DNA from: Pycnopodia helianthoides
Lineage: Eukaryota > Echinodermata > Asteroidea > Forcipulatida > Asteriidae
Direction of reading: 5' to 3'
DNA length: 64,000 nt
Assembly: GCA_032158295.1 (NCBI GenBank)
Contig: CM063255.1
Coordinates: 16,706,094 to 16,770,093 of the forward strand
The notes below the pieces were generated by a model, which saw only the letters and a program-made list of their open reading frames with translations, did no database searches and was not told where the DNA came from. Below, piece by piece: positions 11,196-24,200 of the stretch (positions are counted from its first letter, which is position 1; every line of letters starts with the position of its first letter). The position numbers were made by a program, and so were the translations under genes.

Positions 11196-13335
11196 ATGTC
11201 TGACCTGCAGTGGTTAAGGAGTGTGGCAATGAGTTTACTATTTGGCACAACATGTGTCGTCACATGTATGACCTGCAGTGGTTGTGGAATAAAGCAGAGA
11301 GTTAACTATAAGGCACAACCTGACCTGCAGTGGTTAAGGAGTGTGGCAATGATTCTACTCATTGGCAGAACCTGTGCTGTCAAAGGGATGACCTGCAGTG
11401 GTCATGGAATATAGCAGAGAGATAACTAACAGACCTGCGGTTACTTAGAAGTGTATCCATGAGTTTACTAACCAGCAAACCATTTTTTTTTGCACATGGA
11501 TGACCTGCAGAGGTTGTGGAATATAGCAGAGAGTTAACTAATAGGCACAACCTGTGCTGTCAAATGGATGACCTACAGTTGTTAAAGAGTGTAACAGTGA
11601 AATTACTACAATGCACAACCTGTGCCTTCTCATGAAAGACCTGCATTGGTTGAAGACTATGGCATTGAGTTTAAAAATTAGCACAACCTGTGCCATCAAA
11701 GGGATGACCTGCAGTGGTCATGGAATTTAGCAGAGTGTTAACTAAAAGCACAACATGTGCCGTCTCATGCATGACCTGCAGTGGTTAAGGAGTGTGGCAA
11801 TGAGGTAACTACTTGCCACAACCTGTCCCGTCACATGGATGACCTGCAGTGGTTAAGGAGTGTAGCAGTGAGTTTATTACACTGAAAAACCTGTGCCGTC
11901 ACACGTATGATCTGCAGTGGTTGTGGAATATAGCAGAGAGTTAAGTAATAGGCACATGCTGTTCCATCGAATCGATGACCTGCAGTTACTCAGGAGTGTA
12001 GCAGTGAGTTTACTTATTGCCAAACAATTTCCGTCACATGTATGACCTGCAGTGTGGAATATAGCAGAGAGTTAACTATAGGTACAACCTGTGCCGTCAA
12101 ATGGATGACCTGGTGGTTCTGCAATATAGCAGAGACTTGACTAGTAGGCATAACCAGTGCCTGTGCTGTCTCATGTCTGACCTGCAGTGGTTGAGGAGTG
12201 TGGCAATGAGTTAACTAATTGGCACAACTTGGCTGTCAAAAGGATGACCTTCAGTTGTTAAGGAGGGTAACAGTGGGTTTACTACACGTTTTACCTGCAG
12301 TGGTTTAGGAGTGTGGCATTGAGTTTAATAATCGGCAGAACATGTGCTGTAAAATGGATGACCTGCAGTTGTTAAAGAGAGTAGCAGTGAGATTACTAAC
12401 CGACACAACCTGTGCCTTCACATGGATGACATGCACTTGTTAAGGAGTGAAGCAGTGAGTTTACTTACACCAAACAGTTTTCCGTCACATGGATGACCTG
12501 CAGTGGTTAAAGAGTGTGGCAATGAGTTTAATCAAATGAATGACCTGCAGTGGCTAAGGAGTTTAACTGTGAATTACTGCGTATGACCTGCAGTGGTTAT
12601 GGAGTATAGTAGAGAGTAAACTAATAGGCACAACCTGTGCCCTTCAATGGATGACCTGCAGGAGTTGAGGAGTGTGGCAATAAGTTTACTAATCGACACA
12701 ACCTGTGCCATCAAATTGATGACCTGCATGCAGTGGTTGAGGAGTGTGGCAATTAATTCACCAGTTGGTAAAACCTGTGAAGTCTAATGGATGACCTGCA
12801 GTTGTTAAGGAGAGTAACAGTGAGTTTACTACAAGGCACAACCTGTACGAGCAGTCACATGTATGACCTGGAATATAGCAGAGAGTTTACTTGTACTTGT
12901 AGGCACAACCTGTGTTGTTTCATGACCTGCAGCAGTTAAGGAGTGTAGCTGTGAGTTTACTAACCAACACACAATTTTTTGTCACATGGATGACCTGCAG
13001 TGGGAGGAATATAGGGTGGAAGTTTACTCATAAGCACAACCTGTGCTGTCACAATGATTACCTGCAGTGGTAAGTTTACTAACCGGCTCAACTTGTGCTG
13101 TAACCTGCTCAACCTGCAGCGGTTGAAGTGTTACAGTGATTTTTCACTAATCAGCTCAATCTGTGCCATCACATGGATGACCTGCAGTTATAGTGTAACA
13201 GTGAGTTTACTAATCAGCACAACGTGTGCCATAGCATGGGTGAACTGCGATGGTTGGAGTGCAGCGATGAGTTTCCTATTCAGCACAGCCTGTGCCGACA
13301 CATGGATGACCTGCAGTGATCAGAGTGAAGGATGA
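11196..13335. repeat. Minisatellite, about 70 bp units each with a PstI site
   Basis: About thirty degenerate units share GATGACCTGCAGTGGTTAAG, GAGTGTGGCAATGAGTTTAC and GGCACAACCTGTGCCGTC. Spacing between successive CTGCAG sites is mostly 65-70 bp, with shorter and longer variants. Unit lengths are not consistently multiples of three and frames break between units, so the short open frames in it are not taken as genes. Confidence 0.9.
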
Positions 13336-13349
13336 GTGTTGGTTATAAA

Positions 13350-13632
13350 GTTCATATCAATACAAATCCTTCAGAGAAATATTTCCATCTGAAAGCTCAC
13401 TTATTATAAAGTTCATACCAGTACCAATTCTCCAGAGAAACATTTCAATCTGCAAGCTCACTGATTAAAAATTTCATACCAAAAGTTCTAAAGAGGAATA
13501 TTGCCACCTGAGAACTCACTGACTCTCAAGCTCATACCAGTACCAATCCTCCAGAGAAACATTTCAATCTGAAAACTCACTGATTATACTGTTCATACCA
13601 GTACCAAGCCTGTACAGTAATATTGTCCATGG
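13350..13632. repeat. 60 bp tandem repeat, about 4.7 copies
   Basis: Units start at about 13,351, 13,411, 13,471, 13,531 and 13,591 with GTTCATACCAGTACCAAT, then CAGAGAAACATTTCAATCTG and CTCACTGATTAT. The array abuts the PstI minisatellite but shares no obvious sequence with it. Confidence 0.9.
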
Positions 13633-13639
13633 GAAATAC

Positions 13640-14670
13640 TGCCAAAGTTGAGAAAATAGCATTTATAGACCCCCAAACTCAAGTTTGTTTTAATTGCAGC
13701 AATCAAAATTAGCCAGATATGAGTGTGCGCAAAATCCCTGATACAATATCAACCGATATTAGTTTCCTTTTGTAAATACTTAAACACACCCGTATTTGAT
13801 GAACATTTCACTTATTATTAAGTTAAAAAAAAAAGAACAGTTGTTGGCAGACTGCTTACGGACCAAAATGACTGGTGGTATAATGCAAAAAAGTGGTAAG
13901 GTTCAAGCAGATTCTTCCTCAAAGTTTGTCCTTTTTTTCAGGAGATATACTTCCATTTGAACCAGAGAAATAGACAATTCTCACCCAATTGCAGTGTAAA
14001 CTAATTTCTGTTCACTCTGATCTCCTAATTCTTGTTGCTTATTTCTATCATGGCAATCCAAATAAGCAAACAAATCTGATTTACAAAAGAACTTTTTTCT
14101 GATGCTAACTCAATTAAATTTTCTTAGATTGGTTTTAAAGTGTATTTATTAAAAAACTGGATGAGAATGAGTTTACACTTCCACTCAGCAATAATGTTAT
14201 CTCATTAATTCCTTCGTTAACGAATTGTCTGGACATAAACAACCGCTGGTGACCGCATTAATTGACCGCTCAATCGTGAAGCACACATTCCTACACAACA
14301 AAAAGCCATAAATGAAAGGCCATTGTTCTACAGCAAAATAAGTATACAAAATGTCTTACCTATTGAATTCCCTTTCGTATAATCCAAAAATCCTTGGGTT
14401 CAGCCAATACATGTTCAAGTTCTTGGTCTTCGTCTCCTCAGTGTGATCTACACAACTTCATGGCGCTCCATAGCCGTTTGGTATTTTGGATCTTTCAACT
14501 CATGAAGGGATTGTATAACAGCAACCTTATTTTATGCTACCGTCATTGGAGAGATCTGAACTTCCTCTTTCTAATGATGGTGAGCTCGGGTATGGAGGGT
14601 GTAAATGGACAAAACTACAGCTGTATAACAAATAGCCTTCGGCTCAGGATGAGTGTTATTGTGTGTGTAA
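13640..14670. other. No gene recognised
   Basis: Unique-looking AT-rich sequence. The longest open frame (14,394-14,684, plus) lacks recognisable domains, splice context or compositional support. Confidence 0.45.
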
Positions 14671-14675
14671 GCTTG

Positions 14676-14812
14676 GTCGACTAAAATTGCCAATGGTAAG
14701 AAAGAGGGGGTATGAGTGCAATCGACTAAAGCTGCCTATGGTAAGGAAGAGACAGTATGAGTGCAGTTGACTAAAGTCCCCTATGGTGAGGAAGAGGGGA
14801 TATAAGTGCAGA
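14676..14812. repeat. 45 bp tandem repeat, 3 copies
   Basis: Units start at 14,676, 14,721 and 14,766: CGACTAAA, CCTATGGTAAGGAAGAG and TATGAGTGCA. The unit is a multiple of three, but no convincing reading frame crosses it. Confidence 0.85.
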
Positions 14813-15191
14813 CGGTGCGGAAAGGGATAAACCTTTGCAGTTAATTGACGAGTTTAAGGTGCTGCATCAGAAATCAGTCAAGAATGTTGAGACAGTGAAG
14901 GAACTCTTCAGGTTGTTCACCCTTCCCCTTACTCTTTCCCTGCAACTTCAATGATGGGGGCCCAAATTCATGCAAGGCTAACCACAGCGTTTTGCACTTA
15001 AAGCCCATAGAGCTAGAGTCACATGCTTTTTGTGGCGCCGTAAGTGCAGAATTCTTTAGTAATCAGCCCAATGAAAATGCGCACAGATCACTTCACCACA
15101 ACAAACAAAATCAATCACTGCATACAGAGATTCTGTTTCATTAATTATTTATTAGGAACCTTCATCTAGATTAGCCTTAAACTTGTAACCG

Positions 15192-15696
15192 TGAAAGAAA
15201 GGCTCCAAGGTCAAATTCGGTTTTTGTGATGCACTGTTTTCAAATAGATTGAGTCCTTATGAAAATGGGGAAAAAATTACAAGTCTCTATAATCTAACAT
15301 TTAAATGGTGTATCCTGTCATTTTATTTGATACTCTTTCAGAGCAAAACTTGACAACATCGCACATCAAAAGCAAATGGATCTGTAAATTCCAAAAAAGG
15401 TACTTTTGCTTCAGTCAAAAGGTCGTAAAATTATTTAATGTTCTTTTGATTTAATACCATCAAATTCAGGAATGAACTAAAAATTCTCTATACACAAAAG
15501 TACAGACCATAATTTTATATTTGAAATGTGACGTCGTCGAACACTTTCGGATTTTGCACTTGAAAGGTATCAAACACAGTGTAATTTTACACCATTTCAA
15601 CCTGCGGTTACAGACTTTTTCATTTTCACAAGGACTCTATCTATTGGAATATGGGTGGATCACAAAACTCATTTTGACCTTGCAGCCCCTCTTCAA
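15192..15696. mobile_element. MITE with long inverted arms (family A)
   Basis: 15,200-15,360 (GGCTCCAAGGTCAAATTCGG, TTTGTGATGCAC, GAGTCCTTATGAAAA) is the inverse of 15,530-15,692. Single diverged arms of the same family occur at 54,575-54,745 (plus), 56,570-56,690 (plus, partial) and 61,620-61,820 (minus). No transposase is present in or beside it. Confidence 0.75.
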
Positions 15697-15699
15697 CCA

Positions 15700-16610
15700 T
15701 TAACTTCATAGTAAAACAATTCACCTAATTAGTAAACTCTTAACCAGTGGCAATAAAATAATTAGTACCTTTACAAAAATATAAAATTCTTTCAAAAAAA
15801 TCTTTCACTTTTGGCAATTATACATTTTCCAAACACTTTAAATACAGATTTCAGAAACTTCACCATAAACAAAATTGTGACTAATATTAAAATACTTGCA
15901 CAAGCTTACGCAACTACTAATGACACCCAGTGTTGCGACAGGTCAATGCTATATCTACTAGAACATGAGCGTATGCACAGATTTTACATTGAGTACTGTT
16001 GAGTCTTGATTGCATTACTCGTTAATAGAGCCCTCGTAAGTTTGTGCGCCAACATGCGCATGGCTATGAGCACGTTAGCATATCTTTATCACTGATTTCA
16101 GACCGGTAAAACAATACCACGCTATCACGTTTCGACTAATCAGAATGCATAAATTCTCCAAGGGTATTGATAAATTGATTTTAGAACACTCCTGAGATTT
16201 GGAAGGTTTAGTCTTTACAAGATCTGCAGTGGCAGATAATTAATACTTCTCTCCACAAGACTGAACAAATCACACACAAATTTGAAAACAAATCACTTGG
16301 TGAAAAGAAAACACTAAAGAATGTTAAACAGATTTAGAGAAGGCTAGACTGAGGAGGAAAAATTCTTGTTTTCCTCCTGTAACAAAAAGGTTCAGTCTGC
16401 CGATTAAATTATTTCTAAAAAGATCATACAAGACCCCATGGGGAGAGACCCCCATCCCAATTAGGAGCAATACAGTACATGTTTTTTTGATAGACTTGAC
16501 CCCTTGCACTGACATCACACACAGCTACTATCTGCTCATGGTTCTGCCATTGTGGAAGCCAAAATGCACGTAAAGATATAGTGAGCATATAAACATGTGT
16601 GGTGGCCTAA
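15700..16610. other. No gene recognised
   Basis: Short open frames only, with no recognisable domain and no clear repeat. Confidence 0.45.
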
Positions 16611-16613
16611 AGC

Positions 16614-16803
16614 CGTGTTCACATTGGACCTTTTTGGTGAGAGCAAAAGGGTAATTTCACCATTTTATGTCCAATGCAAACTACCTAGGAAGTTTCAACC
16701 AGGTAACTTAACCAAATCCAATGGGTAGTTTAACCTGCCACCTTCTGCCCAGGTAAACTAACCTGGTGAAACAAACCAAGTCAAAAGGTCCAGTGTGGAT
16801 GCT
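16614..16803. mobile_element. Short MITE, about 190 bp
   Basis: The left end GTTCACATTGGACCTTTTTGG is inverted at the right end (CCAAGTCAAAAGGTCCAGTG, then TGGATGC), giving terminal inverted repeats of about 25 bp. The interior contains further copies of an ACCTGGTGAAAC/GGTAACTTAACC theme. No target duplication was established. Confidence 0.65.
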
Positions 16804-16809
16804 TCGTCA

Positions 16810-18061
16810 TGTTATTATAAAATGAAAGTTGTAAATGTTGTAAATATCCAGAAATTGAGTGAATACCAAGAAACAAGAACATGATTTCTTAGGCTAATGT
16901 TCAAACTAAGCATAAATAATGTGCACCAATGACATTGTTTTAGAAATTAACAACAAATTTATGTTAGAACTAATGATAAACTGTGAGTTTAGAAAGTGTG
17001 TCACACGTAAAAGTAGTGTACTTTGACCACTGAATGCTGTAATATTAATGCTCTAACACTGTTGCTCAAGGAGCGAGCATGAGGAAAGAATCCAGGAGGT
17101 ACCCGAGAGGCCTAGAGGGCCATGGTTCAACGAGCCACTGGGAGAGTGTACAAAAAATACACGTACATGTACTTTAACCAAATGTAATACTTCCTATGAT
17201 AATTTTTTTTTTTTAATGTACGGAGAAATTTAACTCATCCTTTCGATGCCAGCCCCTTCCCATGGTATAATATTAGTTATCAAACAAGCACTTCTGCATC
17301 ACATTTCCATTGAGGCTGTAGGCCAAGTTGGCTATGGGACGCAGACGTGCTATATTTTTGTTCATATTCCTCGAGTGCACCCGTGATAGCAAACTTCCAT
17401 GAGCAAACTTGATGCTTAGCCTAAAACAGTGCAATACACAGAGTTAGAACAGTGCCTTAGAACAGGGTGTGATATGGGCAGTGAAATAGAGGTTAATATC
17501 ACACTCTTGTTGCTATGGATTGACCAATCAGAATCAAGGATTCAAGTTTTCTTGAAGACAGAATTAGTAATACTCTTGAACCCAAATCATTTTGTTCATT
17601 TGTTATGAGCGAGCCTGTAATCCTATAAAAATTAACATGTCAAATTTCACTAAAAACAATGATCACAGTAAAAAACAGACATTTATATATAATTTATGTT
17701 GGATTGGGGGATTTTGTGCATGTTAATAATTCTGCATCATTGGCAAATCAAAATAAGAAAACACTGCGCAGTATTCCCCAAAACATATTTCAAAACTGGT
17801 ACACAGGTTTAAAAGAAAGCTTTCAGACTGTATCTGTTGTGATATTTTTTTGTTCAAATAGACTGTGCAAGTCTCGCGCGGACTCGAACATTGGGACCCG
17901 TTAAAGTGCGTGGGTTTGTTTCCTTCACGCATTTACGCAATGTACCTGGGACCAAAGTGGTCCCAAAATGTTCCAAACTATGTGATATTTGCACAGTCTA
18001 CTATGTATAATACCTTCAACATTCAAACCGGGCAAGGGTTGGTCTGACAGTGAAGATCGAT
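16810..18061. other. Region downstream of the SLC17-like gene; no other gene recognised
   Basis: The 3' untranslated region of the minus-strand transporter should occupy its right part, but I did not find an unambiguous poly(A) signal. A short perfect hairpin (GGGACCA/TGGTCCC) lies at 17,948-17,965. Confidence 0.4.
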
Positions 18062-18253
18062 CTACGCTTTGATGAGACCTGCATCATTCTGTATTGAATG
18101 ATTGGCATCTTGATTTGTGATAGCTGATGTTTCTTTAGAATCCATGGCCCAGGGTTGCTTCTCCGCTGATCCTAAACAGATGAAAACGATGGTACCCAGC
18201 AAGTAGATCCCAAAGCAGATCCAGAATATCACACTCCAACGCTGGAAAGTATC
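18062..18253 (-). CDS. SLC17A5-like: SLC17-like exon 10 (helix 12, C-terminal tail, stop)
   Basis: Encodes [25 protein letters not shown] and a tail rich in Ser, Asn and acidic residues, ending at a TAG (18,064-18,062). Acceptor TTGAATAG. Confidence 0.93.
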   Translation of the reverse strand, partial: DTFQRWSVIFWICFGIYLLGTIVFICLGSAEKQPWAMDSKETSAITNQDANHSIQNDAGLIKA

Positions 18254-21200
18254 CTATTCAAGAAAAAGAAAAAGTGGATTTGATATTCCAGTGTGCCATG
18301 GCAAATTATTGGCCGTGGTTTCAGGCCAAGGTTCCAGCGATTCGCAGCTTAAGACCATTAGACATAAGAAACTTTATTGATCTCCAAACAGAGGAAATTA
18401 CATTGCTCACACAAGTTTGTAAAAACTACAAAAGATCAGAAGTTAAACAGTTACAAAAAGCAGATCAAGTATTGCACATGAGACAATGCATAAGAATTTA
18501 AAAAAAAACATTGTATCCACACCCAGTCTAACATGTAGACAAAACAAGATAAAAATATACAAAGTTTATGAATTAACATTCATCCTAAATGCATCGCATT
18601 GCAGTGTGAGGCCTGGAATTACACAGTTGCCCCTGGTATGGGCTTTGCTGCCCGTTTCTATGCCGCCCATTTTCCAATCGAAGTGCCCTTTGCAAAATGA
18701 AAATAGCCTTGCCCTCCCAGAGATGAAATTCCAGACCTGCGTTCACAACAATCAACATTTTCACAAGCGTACAAACTGTCTTTTCAGAACCCCCCACCCC
18801 ACCTAAAAGTGATTGAAAACATGGTTTTCTTTTAAGACAAAACTAATCCTGGTGCATTTTATGAGATTATTACTTTTGTTTATTCAGGGTTTAATTTTGA
18901 CAATGATATTCTCAACAACAAAAATATGGTCAAAAAATCATCCTGTGGGTGGTCCTGGGACAGTTTTGAAAATCCAGGACCGAACTATTTAAATGAAATT
19001 TTTGAGTTTATGTAATGCAGATCTTTGTGTGTGTTTTTTTTGTATTCAGTGCGTGTGCTTTATAGGACTCAAATATTATTTATTATTATTATAATAAACA
19101 AACAATGGATGAATGCATTAGCGAAAAATAAAATCACAGGGTGAAATCTGGACTTTTACATTTTCTATTTCACCCAGCTTCGCATTTAGGAATAGAAAAG
19201 CCAGATTTCTCTGAAGGACTGTATTCTGCGACAATGCATAGACGAAATATCTTAAATATTTGTTCTATATAGCACACGCATTTTAGATTCTTGTCACTTG
19301 AAAAAATACTTCATAGGCATGGAACGTCGTCCACCTTAAACTTTGAAAATTCTAAATCCCCTTCTCAACAACGTGAAAATTCGGTGCAGACACTAACCCT
19401 GTCCACCATGACATGACCTTGTTTCGTTAGGACGAACAAGTGGGAACAACTATTTAGGAAACGACGCACTGTGAAGTGTCCCAAACATCCTATATTTATC
19501 AATATAGGACTCCTAAGTTAAATTTTGGAGTGTCACACATTGCGCCAGTGAATACATGGCAAAATAAAGTATGACACGTGACGCGTGTTCAACCAATCAA
19601 CATGAGAGTCCCTGGAGAAGAAGACAATCAATGAAGCTACAATTAAACAAATGCGTCTTGACCAGAATTTTACATTGGTCATTGGTCATATGTTGCTAAG
19701 TTATTCCTTATAGCTTCACTGTGGATGCTTGAAATTGAGCGAGAACCATTTGATGTAGCAGCGATTACTGGGCGAGACAGTAGAGTTTGAGACAAGTAAA
19801 CATGAATGGATACTAAACTTACATGATCTTCTGTGAGTTCACCCACAAGCACTGGAGCAAGAAATCCGGGTATGCTGCCAAACATGTTGGTAATCCCCAT
19901 GAGTAAGCCGGCATACTTGGGAGCAATGTCTAAATGGTTAACCGAAATCCCTGACCCATTTAGACCAATACAGGTGACAGATAGCGTCAGCAATGCCATA
20001 GCTATCACATGGTTACATCCAACGTAACTAGTAAACACAAGGAAGGTACCTGGCAAGGTACAACCTATAAGACAAAAAACAGAAGTCACAACAAATATCA
20101 ATTTACAGATGCAAGTTTTGTCAACCTTGGTGGACCAAAAATGGGCGGCCATCGCGGAAAAAAACCCAACAAATTGATCTCTTATAACAGATTTACCAAA
20201 ATCACTGTTGAATCAATTTTAGGAATGAAAAATCCACAGGCATACTACTGGAGTGGGATTCGAACCCGAGACCACTGCATTCTAGAGCAGATGTCTTACT
20301 AAAACCCTCAAGTGCTGAAGTAACCCCAGGAATTACACAAATGCAGGGAAGGTTCCACTAGGTACTGGTTCCCCTGTTTGCCATTAAGTTTGAAACCTCA
20401 GAAACTAGCACGGGCTGTCAGCAGGACATCTGGAAGCCTGTTACAAAGAACAGATGGCTCCACTTTATCAGAGGGTTTGAGCTGGGTAGGTCTGTATGTC
20501 CCTACATTATTTTTGCACAAAGTAGATGAGTGAAAATATTGTTCAGCCCCTCAAAGAACATAAATAAATACACAACTCTGAGACCTAATCGCCCTCTTAA
20601 ATATGGGGAATGGTCCAGTTTAGGATATCAAGGACTCTGAATCCCCCTGGGCATTGCTCTTTGAGAACAGCAAAATAAATCAAATGTTCACTTTGCATCA
20701 GAAAAAAAGAATTTTTTCCCACAGAACTCGGAAAAGTATACAATTCTTAATACACATCGGCTGTAGTGCAAAAAAAACCCTAAAATATTCTTTATCCCCT
20801 ATGCAAAACTAACATATATATTTAATAAGAAATTGAATGAGCTTGTTGATTTACCTAAAGCATTGAAGATCTTTCTGGTTGTGGTTGTGGAAAATATCTG
20901 ATGACTGATGAGATAGTCAGCGACGTGTCCAGTGATAATCAAAACACACCACAAAGCTAGGTATGGTACAGCAGCCAGGAAACCACTCTGAAATGGTCAC
21001 CAATTCAAGAGTTAAAGCAGAGGGGCCAATCACAAGTATCAACATTTTCACAAACATACAAACCGTACACTTTTCAGAACCCCCCTTCCCCCACCTTACA
21101 GTGCACAAAACAAAATGTGTTATTCTTTCATGCTATTTTGTGTATGAAAGTGCAGAATGCCAAGGTATTGGGCCAGGCCAAGAAAAGGAATGTACAGATA

Positions 21201-24200
21201 TTCCTCCTGAACTTATGCTCTCTTTTAATAGCTGCTATCACCAATACTAAAACGTACTAAAACTACTTTGAAATAATTAAGTAAAAACTAGAAACTAAAG
21301 AAGAACATCCCTTTATGTTTTGTTTCTTGATAACTAAAATGATTGGAATGAATGTAGTCTTCCCCCAAACCAATGATGTACCATCCCTTTAAGATATGTT
21401 TCTGGAAAACTAGAGGATTGGAATGAATGTACTCTTCCAAAAGTAAATGATGTACCATCCCTTTATGAAATGTTTCTGGAAAACTAGAGGATTGGAATGA
21501 ATGTACTCTTCCAAAAACAAATAATGTACCATCCATTTGTGACATGTTTTTAGAAAACTGGAGGGTTGTAATGAATGTACTCTTCCAAAAACCAATGATC
21601 TACCATCCCTTTATGATACATTTCCTCAAACATAGAGGATTGGATCAGATCTAGTCAATGATAACATACATCGTCGGCTCAATACTACAAGATCGTTAGT
21701 TGTTTTTTCTTATCCACAGTGATCAAAAGGTTGTTCAATGAAAAATGTGTATAAATTTGAAAGAATATCAAAAAGCACAACTAAATGTTTTACTTAGAAA
21801 CTGATCGTTTCTTTTTGCCAAACAATTTCTTTGGAGACCACTCTTCATCAACAAACCCCATTTACCAGGAGCTCCAAAATATGAAAAACAAATTTTTATG
21901 AAATGCATACAAACTGCACTGATGTCTTGAGCCAACAACCTGATACATTTAAGTTGAGTAAAAGAACATTATACACTAACCTGTGATAAATCAAATCCCA
22001 GTACAACCTTGAGGTACGTTGGTAAGTTAGTAAGTAAAGTATAAAAGCCCCATGTACTGCAGACGTAAGAAATCACGAGGCCCCACACTGGCACAGAAGT
22101 CAATAAATTTCGCCATGGTACAGAATAAACCTGCAAAATATCACAAAGTATTACAAAATATCATAAAATATTTTAAAATATCACAAAATAATCACAAAAT
22201 ATCTCAAAATATTACAATTTATCACAAAATATTACAAAATATCACAAAATACATCCTCTTTAGTGTAAATCTTTATACAGACTGTGACAAAATCTTCAAC
22301 AACTTCACAAAGTGCTAAAAGGTCCCCAGCAGCCAAACTTAACGTTTGGAGAAAACAGCGTTTGAAAATAAGCTAATTAATGCTGATTAATTTGATTTGA
22401 TGATTATGTTTTGGTATGAAGATGCATGTTCAGTTTCAGTCTGCATTATTGTTTAGATTAAATCTTCCATGAATTAAGCTGTTGACTTGCCGCTTCCCAA
22501 TCGTTTCAATTGACTCCCCTTCACAATTGATTGGCTGCATATATTGCGCCACAGCACCTTGTAAACAATTACATGGTGCTATGTAAAGGAAAAAGGTTTC
22601 ATACTTCAAAACAAAGCTCTGCATACCTTGCAGGAAAAAATTACTGCGTGCTTTGAGACGCCCATCCGTTGTGATGAAGCTCTATATAAGAACTATGTAT
22701 TATTATACGGAATTAGATGTAAAATAATGATTTCAACTACAATAGCGTGCAGGCCTGGAATTTCATCATTGCTGATTGAAGCCCTCATAAAACTTCCATT
22801 TGCCTTTCTCCCTCTAGCCACTCTGGTCCATGTAGCTGTGCCCATGTGTGCCCATGTGTCATCTCTCCTTTTTCTCTGTTGCCATCCTCCTTTCTCTTGC
22901 CTGTTCTAGGCTGCCATTCTGTCATTCTTCTAGTCTACCAGTTGTCTTGTACTCTTGCAATACAAACCAACAACACAGTTCAGCTGTTATGTCATCCTCT
23001 CTTTCTCTTGCCATGGTTAACTTTATCTCGCAATGAACCAATTTTTCTCTCCGTGGTTGTCTGTGTTGTTCTCAATTTGTTGTTCAACTCATTTGTTGTG
23101 TCACAAATATAAAGGAAATAACTCCTAAATAAATTAATTAATTCATGAATGCTCTCTGTAACAAAAGAAAAGTTAGTTTATTTCTTATATTTATTACTTA
23201 CATTATCTTTATCTCCAATGGAGGATTCGATGTAGACTCTTTCTACATCTGATATACGTGGATGTGTTGATGGTTTATCATGTGCAAGTATCATCCATAA
23301 GACGAACCAAATGAGTGCCGATGCACCTGAGAGAAAATAACATCAACACGGCTGATAAATACTTCCACTCCTTCAACACATCCATTAATAATTGTACATG
23401 TTCAAAAAAATCTTACCTCAAGAAAAAAAATACTGTGTCACTCCCTAAATAATTTTTTTATTCAGATTTTTTTAGTGACGGAAATAAGATTTTTGTACAA
23501 TCATGACTGCAACTGCAAGTTTCAAAGTCTGGTGGAAGTCTTACCTATCATTAAGTCCAATCACTGAGTGCTGTCACAGCAGTGTTAAAACGTCTTTTGG
23601 GAACCTTAGGTTCAGATTGATTGAGTGCTTTGAAGGAAACACTCTTTTCAAGACTTACCAAAGACGTAGAACGCTAACGGCCATCCATCTAGGAAGTCCA
23701 AATCAGAGAGTAATCCTGAGATTGGCAATGCTATAACTGTACCGATATGAGTCCCTAAAAAAGGATAAAACAAAATAATCATTGTGAAAAATTAATACAT
23801 TTTATAAACAAGAAACAATGTTTTGTGAGGCATTTTTCAATCAGATAGACTCCTTACAACTACAAGACTCCAATGTTTTTCTGGGCTTGAACAAAGAAAA
23901 ATTGACTAGAGTGGGACGTGAACCTGCGACCTTCGGATTAACGTGCCGGCGCTCTACTGACAGAACTATCTAACCATAAGGTTGGCGGTCTCTGTATTTT
24001 TGAAAATATCTTTATACGGGGTGCCAGTCAACCTCTAACTGCAGTGTAGCTAGGGATTACACACAAATTTACTATTCCTTTTAGGAAGCGGCAGCAGACG
24101 GGTCACCTTAAGGGGATGCAACTTTGTATTACAAACATCAAGTAATAAACCACAAGGGAGTCTTGGCCAAGCAGTTGAGAGCATTCAAGTTCTGGTGTTT

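Noticed and set aside
13054..13335. 93-codon Cys/Trp-rich frame
   Set aside because: Lies entirely in the PstI minisatellite; the frame is not kept in neighbouring units.
14394..14684. 96-codon Ser/Leu-rich plus-strand frame
   Set aside because: No domain, no splice signals that make sense, and its end runs into a 45 bp tandem repeat.
21288..21595. Repetitive minus-strand frames ([10 protein letters not shown] pattern)
   Set aside because: Produced by the 75 bp intronic tandem repeat; unit length varies and breaks the frame.
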